This document shows positions 1 through 7,980 of a stretch of DNA of 35,478 nucleotides, piece by piece. The DNA is from an uncultured Muribaculaceae bacterium (lineage in GTDB: Bacteria > Bacteroidota > Bacteroidia > Bacteroidales > Muribaculaceae): the NCBI GenBank assembly GCA_904502025.1, contig CAJGDJ010000019.1:1-35478 (forward strand), read 5' to 3'. The notes below the pieces were generated by a model. That model ran no database searches and was not told where the DNA came from. It saw only the letters and a program-made list of their open reading frames with translations. Numbering within the stretch: position 1 is the first letter of the stretch; each line of letters begins with the position of its first letter. The position numbers and the translations under genes are program-made.

Positions 1-27
1 CTTTTCAGATGATTTATGATTTGCCAT
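1..27 (-). CDS. rpsT: 30S ribosomal protein S20, N-terminal fragment at window edge
   Basis: Only the first nine codons are inside the window; they read MANHKSSEK on the minus strand from an ATG at 27-25. This is the characteristic start of S20, a primary 16S rRNA-binding protein of the small subunit. The rest of the gene lies beyond position 1. It is preceded on the same strand by tRNA-Glu, which ends 43 bases upstream. The identification rests on nine residues, but they match the conserved S20 start closely. Confidence 0.75.
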
Positions 28-69
28 TATAAATAAATCTTAAAATCTTTAGTTATTGTTTGTTAATTG

Positions 70-141
70 TAGCCCATAGGAGAATCGAACTCCTCTTTCA
101 AGAATGAAAATCTTGCGTCCTAACCGATAGACGAATGGGCC
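70..141 (-). tRNA. tRNA-Glu (anticodon TTC)
   Basis: Read on the minus strand this folds as a cloverleaf. The acceptor pairs GGCCCAT with ATGGGCT (one G-U pair at the end). The anticodon stem is CAAGA/TCTTG around the loop TTTTCAT, giving anticodon TTC. The T arm is AGGAG-TTCGATT-CTCCT. The discriminator is A. CCA is not encoded. It lies between a good promoter and rpsT. Confidence 0.95.
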
Positions 142-168
142 CTAAGGGATTTCCCAAAATTGCGAGTG

Positions 169-200
169 CAAATTTAGGTACAATTTTTTATATGTGCAAA
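169..200 (-). promoter_or_regulatory. promoter for tRNA-Glu
   Basis: On the minus strand there is a -33 TTTG (197-200), a 20-base spacer and a -7 TAAATTTG (169-176), matching the Bacteroidota consensus TTTG/TAnnTTTG. Transcription would start near 162, about 20 bases before the tRNA 5' end. The transcript could continue into rpsT. Confidence 0.7.
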
Positions 201-305
201 TATTTTGAAAGAAAAGGGGTAAAAATAATATGATTTTTGTGTTTTTAATGCTGAAATGGGGCAAATTAAGGTGTTTTTCGTATCTTTATCAAATAATTTT
301 GAGTT

Positions 306-1031
306 ATGTATCAGCCATTGCATTGTGTAGCATTACGCACGATAAAATATAATGATAAGCATTCGATTTTGAGTGTATATTCGCTTGAAATGGGACGTTT
401 GTCGTTTTTAGTATCGGCAGGGAATGGTCGAGAGGCAAATCGACGTCGAGCGTTGTTGATGCCTTTAAGCATCTTTGAATGTGTGGCATCAATAAAACCG
501 GGGCGAGAACTACACACGATGCGTGATCCTCGCGTGTTGATGCCGTTACACGGGTTACATTCTCATCCCATGAAAGGTGCAATGGCAATATTTATTGCCG
601 ATGTGTTGAATGCAGTGTTGCGTGAAAGTCAGAGTGATAATGCAACTTTTGCATTCTTGGTAGATGCTATTACACGTTTTGATGTGATGAATGAGGGGAT
701 AGCCAATTTTCATTTGTGCTTTCTTTATCGATTAGGAAGGTTTATCGGGATTGAACCCGATGTGTCAACCTATCAAGAGGGTGCTGTATTTGATATGCAA
801 GAGGCCCGATTTAGAATGACGCCTCCGTTGCATCATAAGTTTTTGAATCAAGTAGATTCGCAGGTGTTGGCAATGTTGTCGCGTATCACGTTTGACAATA
901 TGCGATTTTACAAGTTTAATCGCAATCAACGCAATGCTTTACTTGATAGGATATTGGAATACTATACAATTCACTACAGTTCGCTATCGCAAATGCAATC
1001 GCTCGATGTGCTGAGAAGCTTGTGGGTGTAA
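306..1031 (+). CDS. recO: DNA repair protein RecO
   Basis: The 241-residue protein fits RecO. In the RecFOR pathway RecO binds single-stranded DNA and SSB, helps load RecA at gaps, and can anneal strands. The N-terminal part (about residues 1-80) reads like the RecO OB fold, including VALRTIKYNDKHSILSVYS and GRLSFLVSAGNG. The rest is the helical domain. The length is normal for Bacteroidota RecO. No zinc-type cysteine cluster is visible. The ATG at 306 follows an AT-rich leader without a convincing promoter. A hairpin follows the stop, but its U-tract serves the opposite strand. Confidence 0.9.
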   Translation: MYQPLHCVALRTIKYNDKHSILSVYSLEMGRLSFLVSAGNGREANRRRALLMPLSIFECVASIKPGRELHTMRDPRVLMPLHGLHSHPMKGAMAIFIADVLNAVLRESQSDNATFAFLVDAITRFDVMNEGIANFHLCFLYRLGRFIGIEPDVSTYQEGAVFDMQEARFRMTPPLHHKFLNQVDSQVLAMLSRITFDNMRFYKFNRNQRNALLDRILEYYTIHYSSLSQMQSLDVLRSLWV

Positions 1032-1056
1032 AAAATGAGTACTTAAAATGAAAATA

Positions 1057-1082
1057 GAGGGCAACTAAATTTAGCTGCCCTC
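1057..1082 (-). terminator. rho-independent terminator of the two small minus-strand genes
   Basis: The perfect stem GAGGGCA/TGCCCTC encloses a 12-base loop that is itself nearly palindromic (CTAAATTTAG). On the minus strand the hairpin is followed by TATTTTCATTTT, so it most likely ends transcription of the gene at 1130-1504. On the plus strand, after recO, there is no U-tract. Confidence 0.75.
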
Positions 1083-1129
1083 ACAATCGAAGTTTTAGAC
1101 CTTTCCCTATTGGGATTTAATCTTTGTTT

Positions 1130-1504
1130 TTACCAACCACGAACAGGACTTTGTTTAGGTAAATTTGCATTTTTATCCTCAATGCAACGAATATCATCAT
1201 ATATAATTTTCTCTGATTTTCCAGATGTTGATGAATTAGAACTGGATCCAGAACCAGAGATGTTCCCTTCCACATATGAATCTCTTGTTCCAAATCTTCC
1301 TCCTATAGTTATTGAACCAGACTCGGAAGTGCCACGAGAATTACTATTATTATATTCTTCTTCAACTCGTACATTTTTCCATGTTCCTAATTTCCCGTTT
1401 TCTGTAGTGCAATCTTCACCAATGTCATTTTGAGTCGGTTTATATGCATTCGCATAAACTGACATACATACAATCGCAAGAATTGTTAAAACTATTTTTT
1501 TCAT
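1130..1504 (-). CDS. small secreted Gly/Ser-rich protein, unknown function
   Basis: The product is 124 residues and not recognised. It has a clear N-terminal signal peptide (MKKIVLTILAIVCMSVYANA, likely cleaved after ANA). The mature part is polar and rich in Ser, Gly and Asn, including SGSGSSSNSSTSG around residues 82-94, which suggests a flexible linker. Two cysteines (CTTENGK and IRCIED) remain and could form a disulfide. The gene starts two bases after the stop of the Cys-rich gene at 1507-1839, so the two are almost surely co-transcribed, with a terminator at 1057-1082. The pair lies downstream of the structured RNA candidate on the same strand. No catalytic motif is seen. Confidence 0.65.
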   Translation of the reverse strand: MKKIVLTILAIVCMSVYANAYKPTQNDIGEDCTTENGKLGTWKNVRVEEEYNNSNSRGTSESGSITIGGRFGTRDSYVEGNISGSGSSSNSSTSGKSEKIIYDDIRCIEDKNANLPKQSPVRGW

Positions 1505-1506
1505 AA

Positions 1507-1839
1507 TTAATTACATTTTAATTGACCAGTACCACTGCACGTTGTACAGTCATACTGAATTTCTATAAATCCATTATAATCACATTTTATACAGCCACGT
1601 CCATCCTCTACAATACAAGGGCAAGTTTTGAAAACAATGATATAACCGTTTCCATCACATTCAGGACATTTAACCCATTTATCATTTTGTACTTGCTTAT
1701 ATTTTGTATCTAAATCTAATTGTTCTTCTGTTGTTAGATTATTTTTACAAACAATAATATTCTTAGTATTTGAGGGTGATAACAAGAATACAATAGTGCT
1801 AGTTACAAATGCAATTGTTACTATTCTTATCGTTTTCAT
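1507..1839 (-). CDS. small membrane-anchored protein with DnaJ-type Cys-rich repeats
   Basis: This 110-residue protein has one N-terminal hydrophobic segment (about residues 4-21), either an anchor or an uncleaved signal. After a short polar linker come CxxCxGxG-like zinc-binding units: CPECDGNG, a CPC...GRGC stretch, CIKCDYNG and CTTCSGTG. This spacing resembles the zinc-finger domain of DnaJ/Hsp40, but there is no J domain. Family knowledge suggests zinc binding and perhaps protein-substrate contact; location outside the cytoplasmic membrane is inferred. It is the first gene of a two-gene unit. No close family name can be given. Confidence 0.65.
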   Translation of the reverse strand: MKTIRIVTIAFVTSTIVFLLSPSNTKNIIVCKNNLTTEEQLDLDTKYKQVQNDKWVKCPECDGNGYIIVFKTCPCIVEDGRGCIKCDYNGFIEIQYDCTTCSGTGQLKCN

Positions 1840-1944
1840 ATTCTTGACATTTCATAAATGTGCCCTACTCACTTTTAGGCTTTTCGGGTTACTCCTTGCA
1901 CCAGTTTAAGGTTGTCTTCCTTTAGTTATGACAGATACGAACAT

Positions 1945-1965
1945 AAAAAAGCGCGATGCTTTTTT
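1945..1965 (-). terminator. terminator hairpin at the 3' end of the structured RNA candidate
   Basis: An eight-base-pair stem AAAAAAGC/GCTTTTTT surrounds a five-base loop. It ends in a T run on either strand, so it could work both ways. It sits four bases after helix P0 of the RNA candidate on the minus strand. Part of the transcription may read through into the gene starting at 1839. Confidence 0.6.
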
Positions 1966-2102
1966 AGAATATTCCTGCTTTGGGGTGTTTGGCGTAACCT
2001 CGACAAAAGAATAGACATAAAAGCCCACGCTTAAACGTGAGCATTTCAACTATCATTCTTTTTTGTCTTTTTTAGTCGCCAAACTTTCAAAGCAAAAGAA
2101 TA
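1945..2102 (-). ncRNA. structured small RNA candidate with its own terminator
   Basis: Read on the minus strand, the region folds into a long rod of nested helices. P0 pairs 2098-2102 with 1970-1974. P1 pairs GCTTTG (2088-2093) with CAAAGC (1977-1982). P2 pairs GTTTGGCG (2077-2084) with CGCCAAAC (1987-1994). P3 pairs 2061-2067 with 2002-2008 and 2055-2058 with 2009-2012, with a two-base bulge. P4 is GCTCACG/CGTGGGC (2036-2042 with 2023-2029). One P4 pair is G-U on the minus strand but a C-A mismatch on the plus strand, which indicates the strand. A terminator hairpin follows directly at 1945-1965. No matching open frame exists. A long interrupted rod recalls 6S RNA, but that identity is only a suggestion. 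Confidence 0.6.
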
Positions 2103-2191
2103 ATGCTAAAACGCTTTTCCAATATTTATAATGTGCGTATCAATAATACGCTAATGTTTCATAGGCAAATGTTTTATTGTTAATATTGTCG

Positions 2192-2199
2192 CAAAGTTA
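2192..2199 (-). promoter_or_regulatory. possible -7 element upstream of the structured RNA
   Basis: TAACTTTG on the minus strand matches TAnnTTTG. There is no TTTG at the expected distance upstream, so this is a half-supported promoter. It would start a transcript near 2185 that runs through the RNA candidate. Confidence 0.35.
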
Positions 2200-2243
2200 A
2201 TAATTAATATTGTTAATTGATAATTAAATCAAAAAAAATATCA

Positions 2244-2717
2244 TTATTCGGTTTCGCAGCCACGGAAGTGGAATTCCTTTTCGGCTTTTTCGCGAGGGAA
2301 GCAATAATAGGTTAATTCGGCTTCGGTACACACGCGTCCTTTGACTGATAGTGTTACATCAATAATGGCAAACATGCGTTTTTGTTCGCGTAGGCGTGCA
2401 CGAGCTTCAATGGTAACATTGTCGCCGGTGGGTATTGGTCGTCGATATTTTATGTTGAGATTGGTGGTAACACCTGTAGTTTGGAGTTTGCGAGCCACAA
2501 CCCATGCGGCAACTTCATCAATCACAGTGGCTTGTATGCCACCATGAAGGGTGTTGACCCATCCTTGGAAATTGTTTTGTGGGTTCCAAAACGAAACGAT
2601 ATCGTCGCCATCTTCCCAAAATTCCATTTTTAGTCCACATGGATTTTGTGGGGCACAGCCAAAACAGTTGTAACCTTCGTCAATGAGATCAAGCCATGGA
2701 TTAATTATCTTTTTCAT
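2244..2717 (-). CDS. PaaI-like hotdog-fold thioesterase
   Basis: This 157-residue protein has the hallmarks of the PaaI/4HBT hotdog family, which hydrolyses acyl-CoA or acyl-ACP thioesters. The N-terminal stretch NCFGCAPQNPCGLKM (about residues 17-31) is typical. It is followed by TLHGGIQATVIDEVAAW, where His58-Gly59-Gly60 begins the central helix and Asp67/Glu68 are candidate catalytic acids. The natural substrate is unknown. Its ATG lies inside the end of folK (17-base overlap), so translation is probably coupled. It is the last gene of the rimP-nusA-infB-folK run. Confidence 0.85.
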   Translation of the reverse strand: MKKIINPWLDLIDEGYNCFGCAPQNPCGLKMEFWEDGDDIVSFWNPQNNFQGWVNTLHGGIQATVIDEVAAWVVARKLQTTGVTTNLNIKYRRPIPTGDNVTIEARARLREQKRMFAIIDVTLSVKGRVCTEAELTYYCFPREKAEKEFHFRGCETE

Positions 2718-3180
2718 GTAATTGTTTATGCAGTTGAGTTATATTTTGGTTTAGAATTGGGTGCACCCAACTGTTATTGAGGTGCATCATTGGAGTTAAC
2801 ACGAAGTCGCGAAGCTGCATTCGTGGGTGAGGGAGTTGTAGATGAGGGCTGTCGATTATAATGTCGTCAACGGCAATGAGGTCTATATCGATTTTTCGGT
2901 CGATATAGTTCCCGTTTTCATCACGATGTGAAGCCTCTGATATTTTTTTTTCGATATTGAGAAGCTCTTTAAGTAGAGTAGTTGGCTCAATATGAGTTTC
3001 AATTGCGATTCCTATGTTGAGGAACTGATGTTGCGACTCAAACCCCCATGGCTCAGATTCGATGATGGGAGAGCGTTGAGCAATTGAATTGCATAATAAT
3101 TCAATAAGAGCAACCGCTTGCTCGATGTGAGCTATGCGGTTACCCTTATTAGAACCTATATTTATGTAGGCTATTGGCAT
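2701..3180 (-). CDS. folK: 2-amino-4-hydroxy-6-hydroxymethyldihydropteridine pyrophosphokinase
   Basis: HPPK transfers pyrophosphate from ATP to the pterin alcohol in folate synthesis. The protein contains the expected IGSNKGNR start, ESEPWGFESQ, and RKIDIDLIAVDD, whose Asp98 and Asp100 correspond to the two magnesium-binding aspartates of E. coli FolK. LPHPRMQLRDFVLTPM follows. I chose the ATG at 3180, giving 159 residues, the same length as E. coli FolK. The longer frame would begin with a TTG at 3189, only a few bases after the infB stop. The gene overlaps the following thioesterase gene by 17 bases. Confidence 0.92.
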   Translation of the reverse strand: MPIAYINIGSNKGNRIAHIEQAVALIELLCNSIAQRSPIIESEPWGFESQHQFLNIGIAIETHIEPTTLLKELLNIEKKISEASHRDENGNYIDRKIDIDLIAVDDIIIDSPHLQLPHPRMQLRDFVLTPMMHLNNSWVHPILNQNITQLHKQLHEKDN

Positions 3181-3192
3181 TAGCCTCAAATA

Positions 3193-6003
3193 TTACAAAG
3201 AGCGAGAAACTTCAACTTCTTCGAAGCCTTCGATGATGTCGCCTTCTCTGATGTCGTTATATCCTGCAATGTTAAGACCACAGTCGTATCCTGATGCAAC
3301 TTCTTTTACGTCGTCTTTGAAACGTTTGAGAGAGCCAAGGTCGCCGGTGTAAATTACGATACCATCGCGAATGAGACGTATTTTGCATGCACGTTTGATT
3401 TTACCTTCACGCACCATACAACCGGCAATAGTTCCCACTTTAGAAATTTTGTAGGTTTGAAGCACTTCGGCAGTACCAGTAATTTCTTCTTTGATTTCGG
3501 GAGCGAGCATACCAGCCATTGCGTCTTTAACTTCTTCGAGAGCTTGATAGATGACAGAGTATAGACGAATGTCAACGCCGTCACGCTCGGCAGCACGACG
3601 AGCAGGGAGTGAAGGACGCACTTGGAAACCAATGATGATAGCATCGGAAGCAGCGGCAAGTACAACATCGCTTTCTGAAATTGCACCAACGGCTTTGTGT
3701 ATGACGTTGACTTGAATTTCTTCGGTAGATAGTTTGAGAAGTGAGTCGGACAATGCTTCGATCGAACCGTCCACGTCCCCTTTAACGATGATGTTGAGTT
3801 CATGGAAGTTGCCAAGAGCACGGCGACGAGCAATTTCTTCGAGGGTGAGCACTGTTGTGGTGCGTTCACGTTGTTCGCGTTGAAGTTGTTCGCGTTTTGT
3901 TGCGATTTCGCGAGCTTCTTGGTCGCTATCCATTACGTTGAAAGTATCACCTGCTGTTGGTGCTCCATTAAGACCGAGTATTAAAGTTGGAGTAGCCGGG
4001 CCGGCTTCGGTGATGCGTTGATTACGCTCGTTGAACATGGCTTTCACTTTGCCGTAGTGAGTACCGGCAAGGATTGTGTCACCTACACGGAGTGTACCGT
4101 TTTGAACGAGTACGGTTGCAACATAACCACGACCTTTGTCGAGTGAAGATTCGATGATTGAACCTACTGCTTTGCGGTTAGGATTGGCTTTGAGTTCAAG
4201 CATTTCGGCTTCGAGAAGCACTTTTTCCATCAATTCATCTACGCCAATACCTTTTTTAGCAGAGATGTCTTGTGATTGATATTTACCACCCCAATCTTCA
4301 ACGAGATAGTTCATAGCGGCAAGAGCTTCTTTAATTTTATCGGGGTTAGCTGTGGGTTTATCGATTTTGTTAATTGCAAACACGATGGGAACACCCGCAG
4401 CCGAAGCGTGATTGATTGCTTCGACAGTTTGAGGCATGACGCTATCGTCGGCAGCAACGATGATGATACAAAGGTCGGTTATTTTTGCACCACGGGCACG
4501 CATCGCGGTAAATGCTTCGTGTCCCGGAGTGTCGAGGAATGTGATGTGGCGACCATCGGCAAGTTTCACGTTATAAGCACCAATGTGTTGGGTGATACCC
4601 CCGGCTTCTCCAGCAATAACGTTGGCGTTGCGAATGTAGTCGAGTAATGACGTTTTACCATGGTCAACGTGTCCCATCACTGTAACGACCGGAGGACGAG
4701 TAGTTAAGTCTTCTTCGCGGTCTTCTTCTTGCTCGATAGCTTCAGATACTTCGGCTGAAACATATTCGGTTTCAAATCCGAATTCTTCGGCAACGATGTT
4801 GATTGTTTCGGCATCAAGTCGTTGGTTGATAGAAACCATTACGCCGAGATTCATACATGTTGCAATGACGTTGTTGATAGGCACGTTCATCATAATCGCC
4901 AAGTCGTTGGCAGTTACGAATTCGGTGAGTTTCAACACTTTGCTTTCTGCTTCTTCGAGCTCGGCAGCTTCGCGTTCACGTGTTGCGATTGCTTCACGTT
5001 TTTCTTTACGCCATTTAGCACCTTTCTTTTGACCTTTGTCTTTGCTTGTTAAGCGAGCAAGTGTTTCTTTGATTTGTTTTTGTACGTCTTCTTCGTTTAC
5101 TTCAGTGTGAATAGGACGTTTGTTTTTTTCTTTGCCGGCTTTTTCTCGACGAGAGTTCTCGTTTTTGTTAGAGCCGTGGTTATTATTGTTGTTACCAACT
5201 TGTTGTCCAACTTTTTCGACATCAATTCTATCTTTGCTAACGATGCGTTTGCGTTTCTTGCGGTCGCCGCTTTGAGCTGACGCATTGTTTTGTTGAGCAG
5301 CATTATCTTTGGCGAGACGTTCTTTACGCTTTTCTTCTTTAGATTTTTTCTTAGGGCGAGTTTGTTGATTTATAGCCGAAAGGTCAATTTTTCCCACAAC
5401 GTTGAGTGTTGGAGTTGCTGCAGGGCGACTCATTGTGAAGATTTCCTCCTCATTATTCTCTTCGGGTTGAGGTTGTGGCTCTGCATGTTGTTTAACCTCC
5501 TCTTTCTTTTCGACAATTATTGGCTCTTTTTTAGGCTCTTCCTTTTTTTGTGGTTGAGCTGGCTTCTCTTCTGCCGGTTTAGCTTTAGGCTTTTTATCTA
5601 CAGATTTAGCCTCTTCTTTTGGCATAACAATAGCTTTAGGCTCTTCTTTTTTCTCAGGAGCCTTTGGAGCAGGTTTGCCAATGTTGTCGATGTCTATTTT
5701 GCCAATTATTTTGGGTTGAGTAGCCGGTTCAACAGGTAAAACGACTTCTTCAACGGCTTTAGGAGCCTCTTTTTGAACTGGTTTAACTTTCTCTTTTTGG
5801 CGTTCAGATGAGAATTGTTCCGATTTGCTTTTTTGGTCTTTGTCGCTACGGAACTCGTTTACAAGAATATCAACAACGTTGTCCTCAACACGTGTGTTGG
5901 GATTATCGTCGATCGTGATATTCTTTTTACGCAAGAACTCAATGACTGTGGGAAGTGCCACGTTGAGGTCTTTTGCTATTTTACTAATTTTTGTTTTCGC
6001 CAT
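3193..6003 (-). CDS. infB: translation initiation factor IF-2
   Basis: This 936-residue GTPase brings initiator tRNA to the 30S subunit and promotes subunit joining. The N-terminal IF2-N motif is at residues 1-55 (ISKIAKDLNVALPTVIEFLR). A long Lys/Glu/Pro/Gln-rich linker, variable in the family, follows to about residue 330, then a second IF2-N module near 365-410. The G domain has GHVDHGKT near 441-448, DTPGH near 490 and NKID near 545. Domains II-IV follow to a normal C terminus (GFEEVEVSRSL). It starts 55 bases after nusA and is followed by folK. Many open frames on the opposite strand are coding shadows. Confidence 0.97.
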   Translation of the reverse strand: MAKTKISKIAKDLNVALPTVIEFLRKKNITIDDNPNTRVEDNVVDILVNEFRSDKDQKSKSEQFSSERQKEKVKPVQKEAPKAVEEVVLPVEPATQPKIIGKIDIDNIGKPAPKAPEKKEEPKAIVMPKEEAKSVDKKPKAKPAEEKPAQPQKKEEPKKEPIIVEKKEEVKQHAEPQPQPEENNEEEIFTMSRPAATPTLNVVGKIDLSAINQQTRPKKKSKEEKRKERLAKDNAAQQNNASAQSGDRKKRKRIVSKDRIDVEKVGQQVGNNNNNHGSNKNENSRREKAGKEKNKRPIHTEVNEEDVQKQIKETLARLTSKDKGQKKGAKWRKEKREAIATREREAAELEEAESKVLKLTEFVTANDLAIMMNVPINNVIATCMNLGVMVSINQRLDAETINIVAEEFGFETEYVSAEVSEAIEQEEDREEDLTTRPPVVTVMGHVDHGKTSLLDYIRNANVIAGEAGGITQHIGAYNVKLADGRHITFLDTPGHEAFTAMRARGAKITDLCIIIVAADDSVMPQTVEAINHASAAGVPIVFAINKIDKPTANPDKIKEALAAMNYLVEDWGGKYQSQDISAKKGIGVDELMEKVLLEAEMLELKANPNRKAVGSIIESSLDKGRGYVATVLVQNGTLRVGDTILAGTHYGKVKAMFNERNQRITEAGPATPTLILGLNGAPTAGDTFNVMDSDQEAREIATKREQLQREQRERTTTVLTLEEIARRRALGNFHELNIIVKGDVDGSIEALSDSLLKLSTEEIQVNVIHKAVGAISESDVVLAAASDAIIIGFQVRPSLPARRAAERDGVDIRLYSVIYQALEEVKDAMAGMLAPEIKEEITGTAEVLQTYKISKVGTIAGCMVREGKIKRACKIRLIRDGIVIYTGDLGSLKRFKDDVKEVASGYDCGLNIAGYNDIREGDIIEGFEEVEVSRSL

Positions 6004-6057
6004 ATATTATATAAAGATATTACTGCTTAATAAAATTGATGAGGAGTGTTGTATTGT

Positions 6058-7323
6058 TTAGTTAGAATATTCGTCAAACTCGGCTTTGAGTATTTGAAGA
6101 ATTTCATCAACGGTGTCTTCTTCAAGGTCGGCTTTGTCGATAAGTTCTTGACGAGGTGTGTTAATGACCGATTTAGCTGTTATGCAACCCATGTTTTTGA
6201 GAGTGTCGATAATCCAGCCTTCGATTTCGTCTTTGAATTCATCAAGATAGATGTCTTCTTCGTTAGCGTATGCACCTTCGCGATAAACGTCGATAGTGTA
6301 TCCTGTGAGCATAGAAGCAAGTTTGATGTTAAGCCCACCTTTACCGATTGCCAATGAGATTTCATCGGGACGAAGGAATACTTCGGCTTTTTTAGCTTCA
6401 GTGTCGAGACGCATTTGTGGTGGTCGAGAAAGATTAAGAGCACGACCAATCAATACTTCGGGATTTGAAGTGTAGTTGATGACATCGATATTTTCGTTGC
6501 GAAGCTCGCGAACGATGCCATGAATACGAGAACCTTTCACACCTACACATGCACCTACGGCATCGATGCGATCGTCGTAGCTTTCGACAGCAATTTTAGC
6601 ACGTTCGCCCGGAATGCGAGCAACGGCACGAATATTGATTAATCCGTCGTGAATTTCGGGAACTTCAAGCTCGAAAAGACGACGAAGGAAGTTTTCGTTT
6701 GTGCGTGAAACGGTAATTTTGGGATTGTTGTTTTTATTATCTACGTTTGCAACAACGGCTCTAACGGTTTCGCCTTTGCGGAAGAAATCGCCGGGAATAG
6801 ATTCGCTTTTAGGAAGCAAAAGCTCGTTTTTGTCATCGTCGAGAAGAAGCGTTTCCTTTGACCAAGTTTGATAAACTTCTCCCGAAACGAGTTCGCCCTC
6901 AAGTTCTTTGAACTTAGAGTAGATTGCTTCTTTTTGAAGGTCAAGAATCTTAGATTGAAGAGTTTGACGCAAATTAAGAATGGCACGACGACCAAAGCTT
7001 GCAAAGATGATTTCTTTAGTGTGCTCTTCGCCAATTTCGGCATCGGGGTCATTATCGGCACGAGCGTCGCTAAGGCTTATTTGAGTGTTGGGGTTGGTGA
7101 CTTTGCCATCTGGCACAACTATTAGGTTTTGGAAAATCTGAACGTCGCCTTTGTCGGGGTTCATAATTACGTCAAGGTTTTCATCGGTGCCAAACATTTT
7201 AGCGAGAACGCTGAGGAAAGATTCTTCCAACACGCTTATCATTGTAGTTTTGTCAATGTGTTTAAGCTCTTTGAACTCGGCAAATTGTTCCACCATATTT
7301 GGTGCTTGCTCTTTTTTAGCCAT
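6058..7323 (-). CDS. nusA: transcription termination/antitermination factor NusA
   Basis: NusA binds RNA polymerase and RNA and modulates pausing, termination and antitermination. The 421-residue protein has the polymerase-binding N domain (about 1-130, including EESFLSVLAKMFG), an S1 domain (about 145-215, GELVSGEVYQTWSKET onward), and two KH domains (KH1 with VGVKGSRIHGIVREL, KH2 with ISLAIGKGGLNIKLAS). It ends with a short helical tail (ADLEEDTVDEILQIL). The acidic repeats of E. coli NusA are absent, as is common outside proteobacteria. It lies 13 bases after rimP and before infB, the usual operon order. Confidence 0.97.
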   Translation of the reverse strand: MAKKEQAPNMVEQFAEFKELKHIDKTTMISVLEESFLSVLAKMFGTDENLDVIMNPDKGDVQIFQNLIVVPDGKVTNPNTQISLSDARADNDPDAEIGEEHTKEIIFASFGRRAILNLRQTLQSKILDLQKEAIYSKFKELEGELVSGEVYQTWSKETLLLDDDKNELLLPKSESIPGDFFRKGETVRAVVANVDNKNNNPKITVSRTNENFLRRLFELEVPEIHDGLINIRAVARIPGERAKIAVESYDDRIDAVGACVGVKGSRIHGIVRELRNENIDVINYTSNPEVLIGRALNLSRPPQMRLDTEAKKAEVFLRPDEISLAIGKGGLNIKLASMLTGYTIDVYREGAYANEEDIYLDEFKDEIEGWIIDTLKNMGCITAKSVINTPRQELIDKADLEEDTVDEILQILKAEFDEYSN

Positions 7324-7336
7324 TTTGTTGGTTGTT

Positions 7337-7804
7337 TTATTTGAAATTAATTAAATATTTTACAGATTTAGCATTGTCAAATGTCAAAATGATGGGTTCC
7401 ATCACGAGTGAGGGTCGTTTAGCCCCCGGTTTTTTAACCTTTTTAGCTACTTCAATGGTAAAGTCGTTGTCGCTCACCTGAGTGAGTGTGCCTTGCATTT
7501 TGCGACCATCGCGTGTGAGAACTTCTACTTCGTTGCCAATGTTTTTGAGGTATTGCCCTTTGACTTTGAATGGCGATGTTAGTCCTGCCGAACCTACTTC
7601 GAGTTCGTAATCTTCGGTGTCGCGGTCAAAAGTTGCCTCAATTTTGCGAGTGATTGATGCACAAGTATCAATATCAATACTTTCGGGGCTGTCAATCTCA
7701 ACAACGATGGCATTGCCGGGATTGATTTTCACGTCAACGATAAATATTGATGTATTCTCAATCGCTTGCTCAATTGTTTGTGTGAGTAGCTGTTTGTCAA
7801 TCAT
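7337..7804 (-). CDS. rimP: ribosome maturation factor RimP
   Basis: RimP assists 30S subunit assembly. The 155-residue protein has the expected N-terminal alpha/beta domain (VVEIDSPESIDIDTCASITRK in the middle, followed by DTEDYELEVGSAGLTSPF) and a C-terminal SH3-like barrel (GRKMQGTLTQVSDNDFTIEV). The ELEVGSAGLTSP motif is characteristic. It is the first gene of the rimP-nusA-infB operon, with a strong promoter and an attenuator-like hairpin just upstream. Confidence 0.95.
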   Translation of the reverse strand: MIDKQLLTQTIEQAIENTSIFIVDVKINPGNAIVVEIDSPESIDIDTCASITRKIEATFDRDTEDYELEVGSAGLTSPFKVKGQYLKNIGNEVEVLTRDGRKMQGTLTQVSDNDFTIEVAKKVKKPGAKRPSLVMEPIILTFDNAKSVKYLINFK

Positions 7805-7822
7805 ATTATTTGAATAATTAAT

Positions 7823-7849
7823 AAAAAGGAGGAAGCTATCGCCTCCTCC
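7823..7849 (-). terminator. terminator/attenuator-like hairpin in the rimP leader
   Basis: On the minus strand GGAGGA and TCCTCC pair across a ten-base loop, followed at once by TTTTT. The hairpin lies between the predicted start of transcription (about 7858) and the rimP ATG at 7804. It therefore sits in the leader of the rimP-nusA-infB operon rather than after a gene. It may be an attenuator, or just the terminator of upstream ispF. Confidence 0.6.
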
Positions 7850-7864
7850 GTGCTATTTATGATG

Positions 7865-7896
7865 CAAAATTACAATTTTTTTCAACGCTTTGCAAC
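7865..7896 (-). promoter_or_regulatory. rimP: promoter for the rimP-nusA-infB operon
   Basis: The minus strand shows GTTG (7893-7896), 20 bases, then TAATTTTG (7865-7872), a close match to the Bacteroidota consensus. The predicted start is near 7858, giving a leader of about 50 bases that contains the hairpin at 7823-7849. Confidence 0.7.
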
Positions 7897-7980
7897 TCAA
7901 TGTTTTTGATATATATAATGAGAATTGGAGATATAACAATATTTAGCTCTTTCAGGTCTGAATTTTAGATAATTTAACCA

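Noticed and set aside
3181..3189. Longer folK frame starting at TTG 3189
   Set aside because: The ATG at 3180 gives the exact family length and the usual MPIAYINIGSN-type start.
3354..5739. Several open frames of 60-170 codons in other frames across infB
   Set aside because: They are shadows of the infB reading frame, with no family resemblance and compositionally odd (Phe/Leu/Ser runs).
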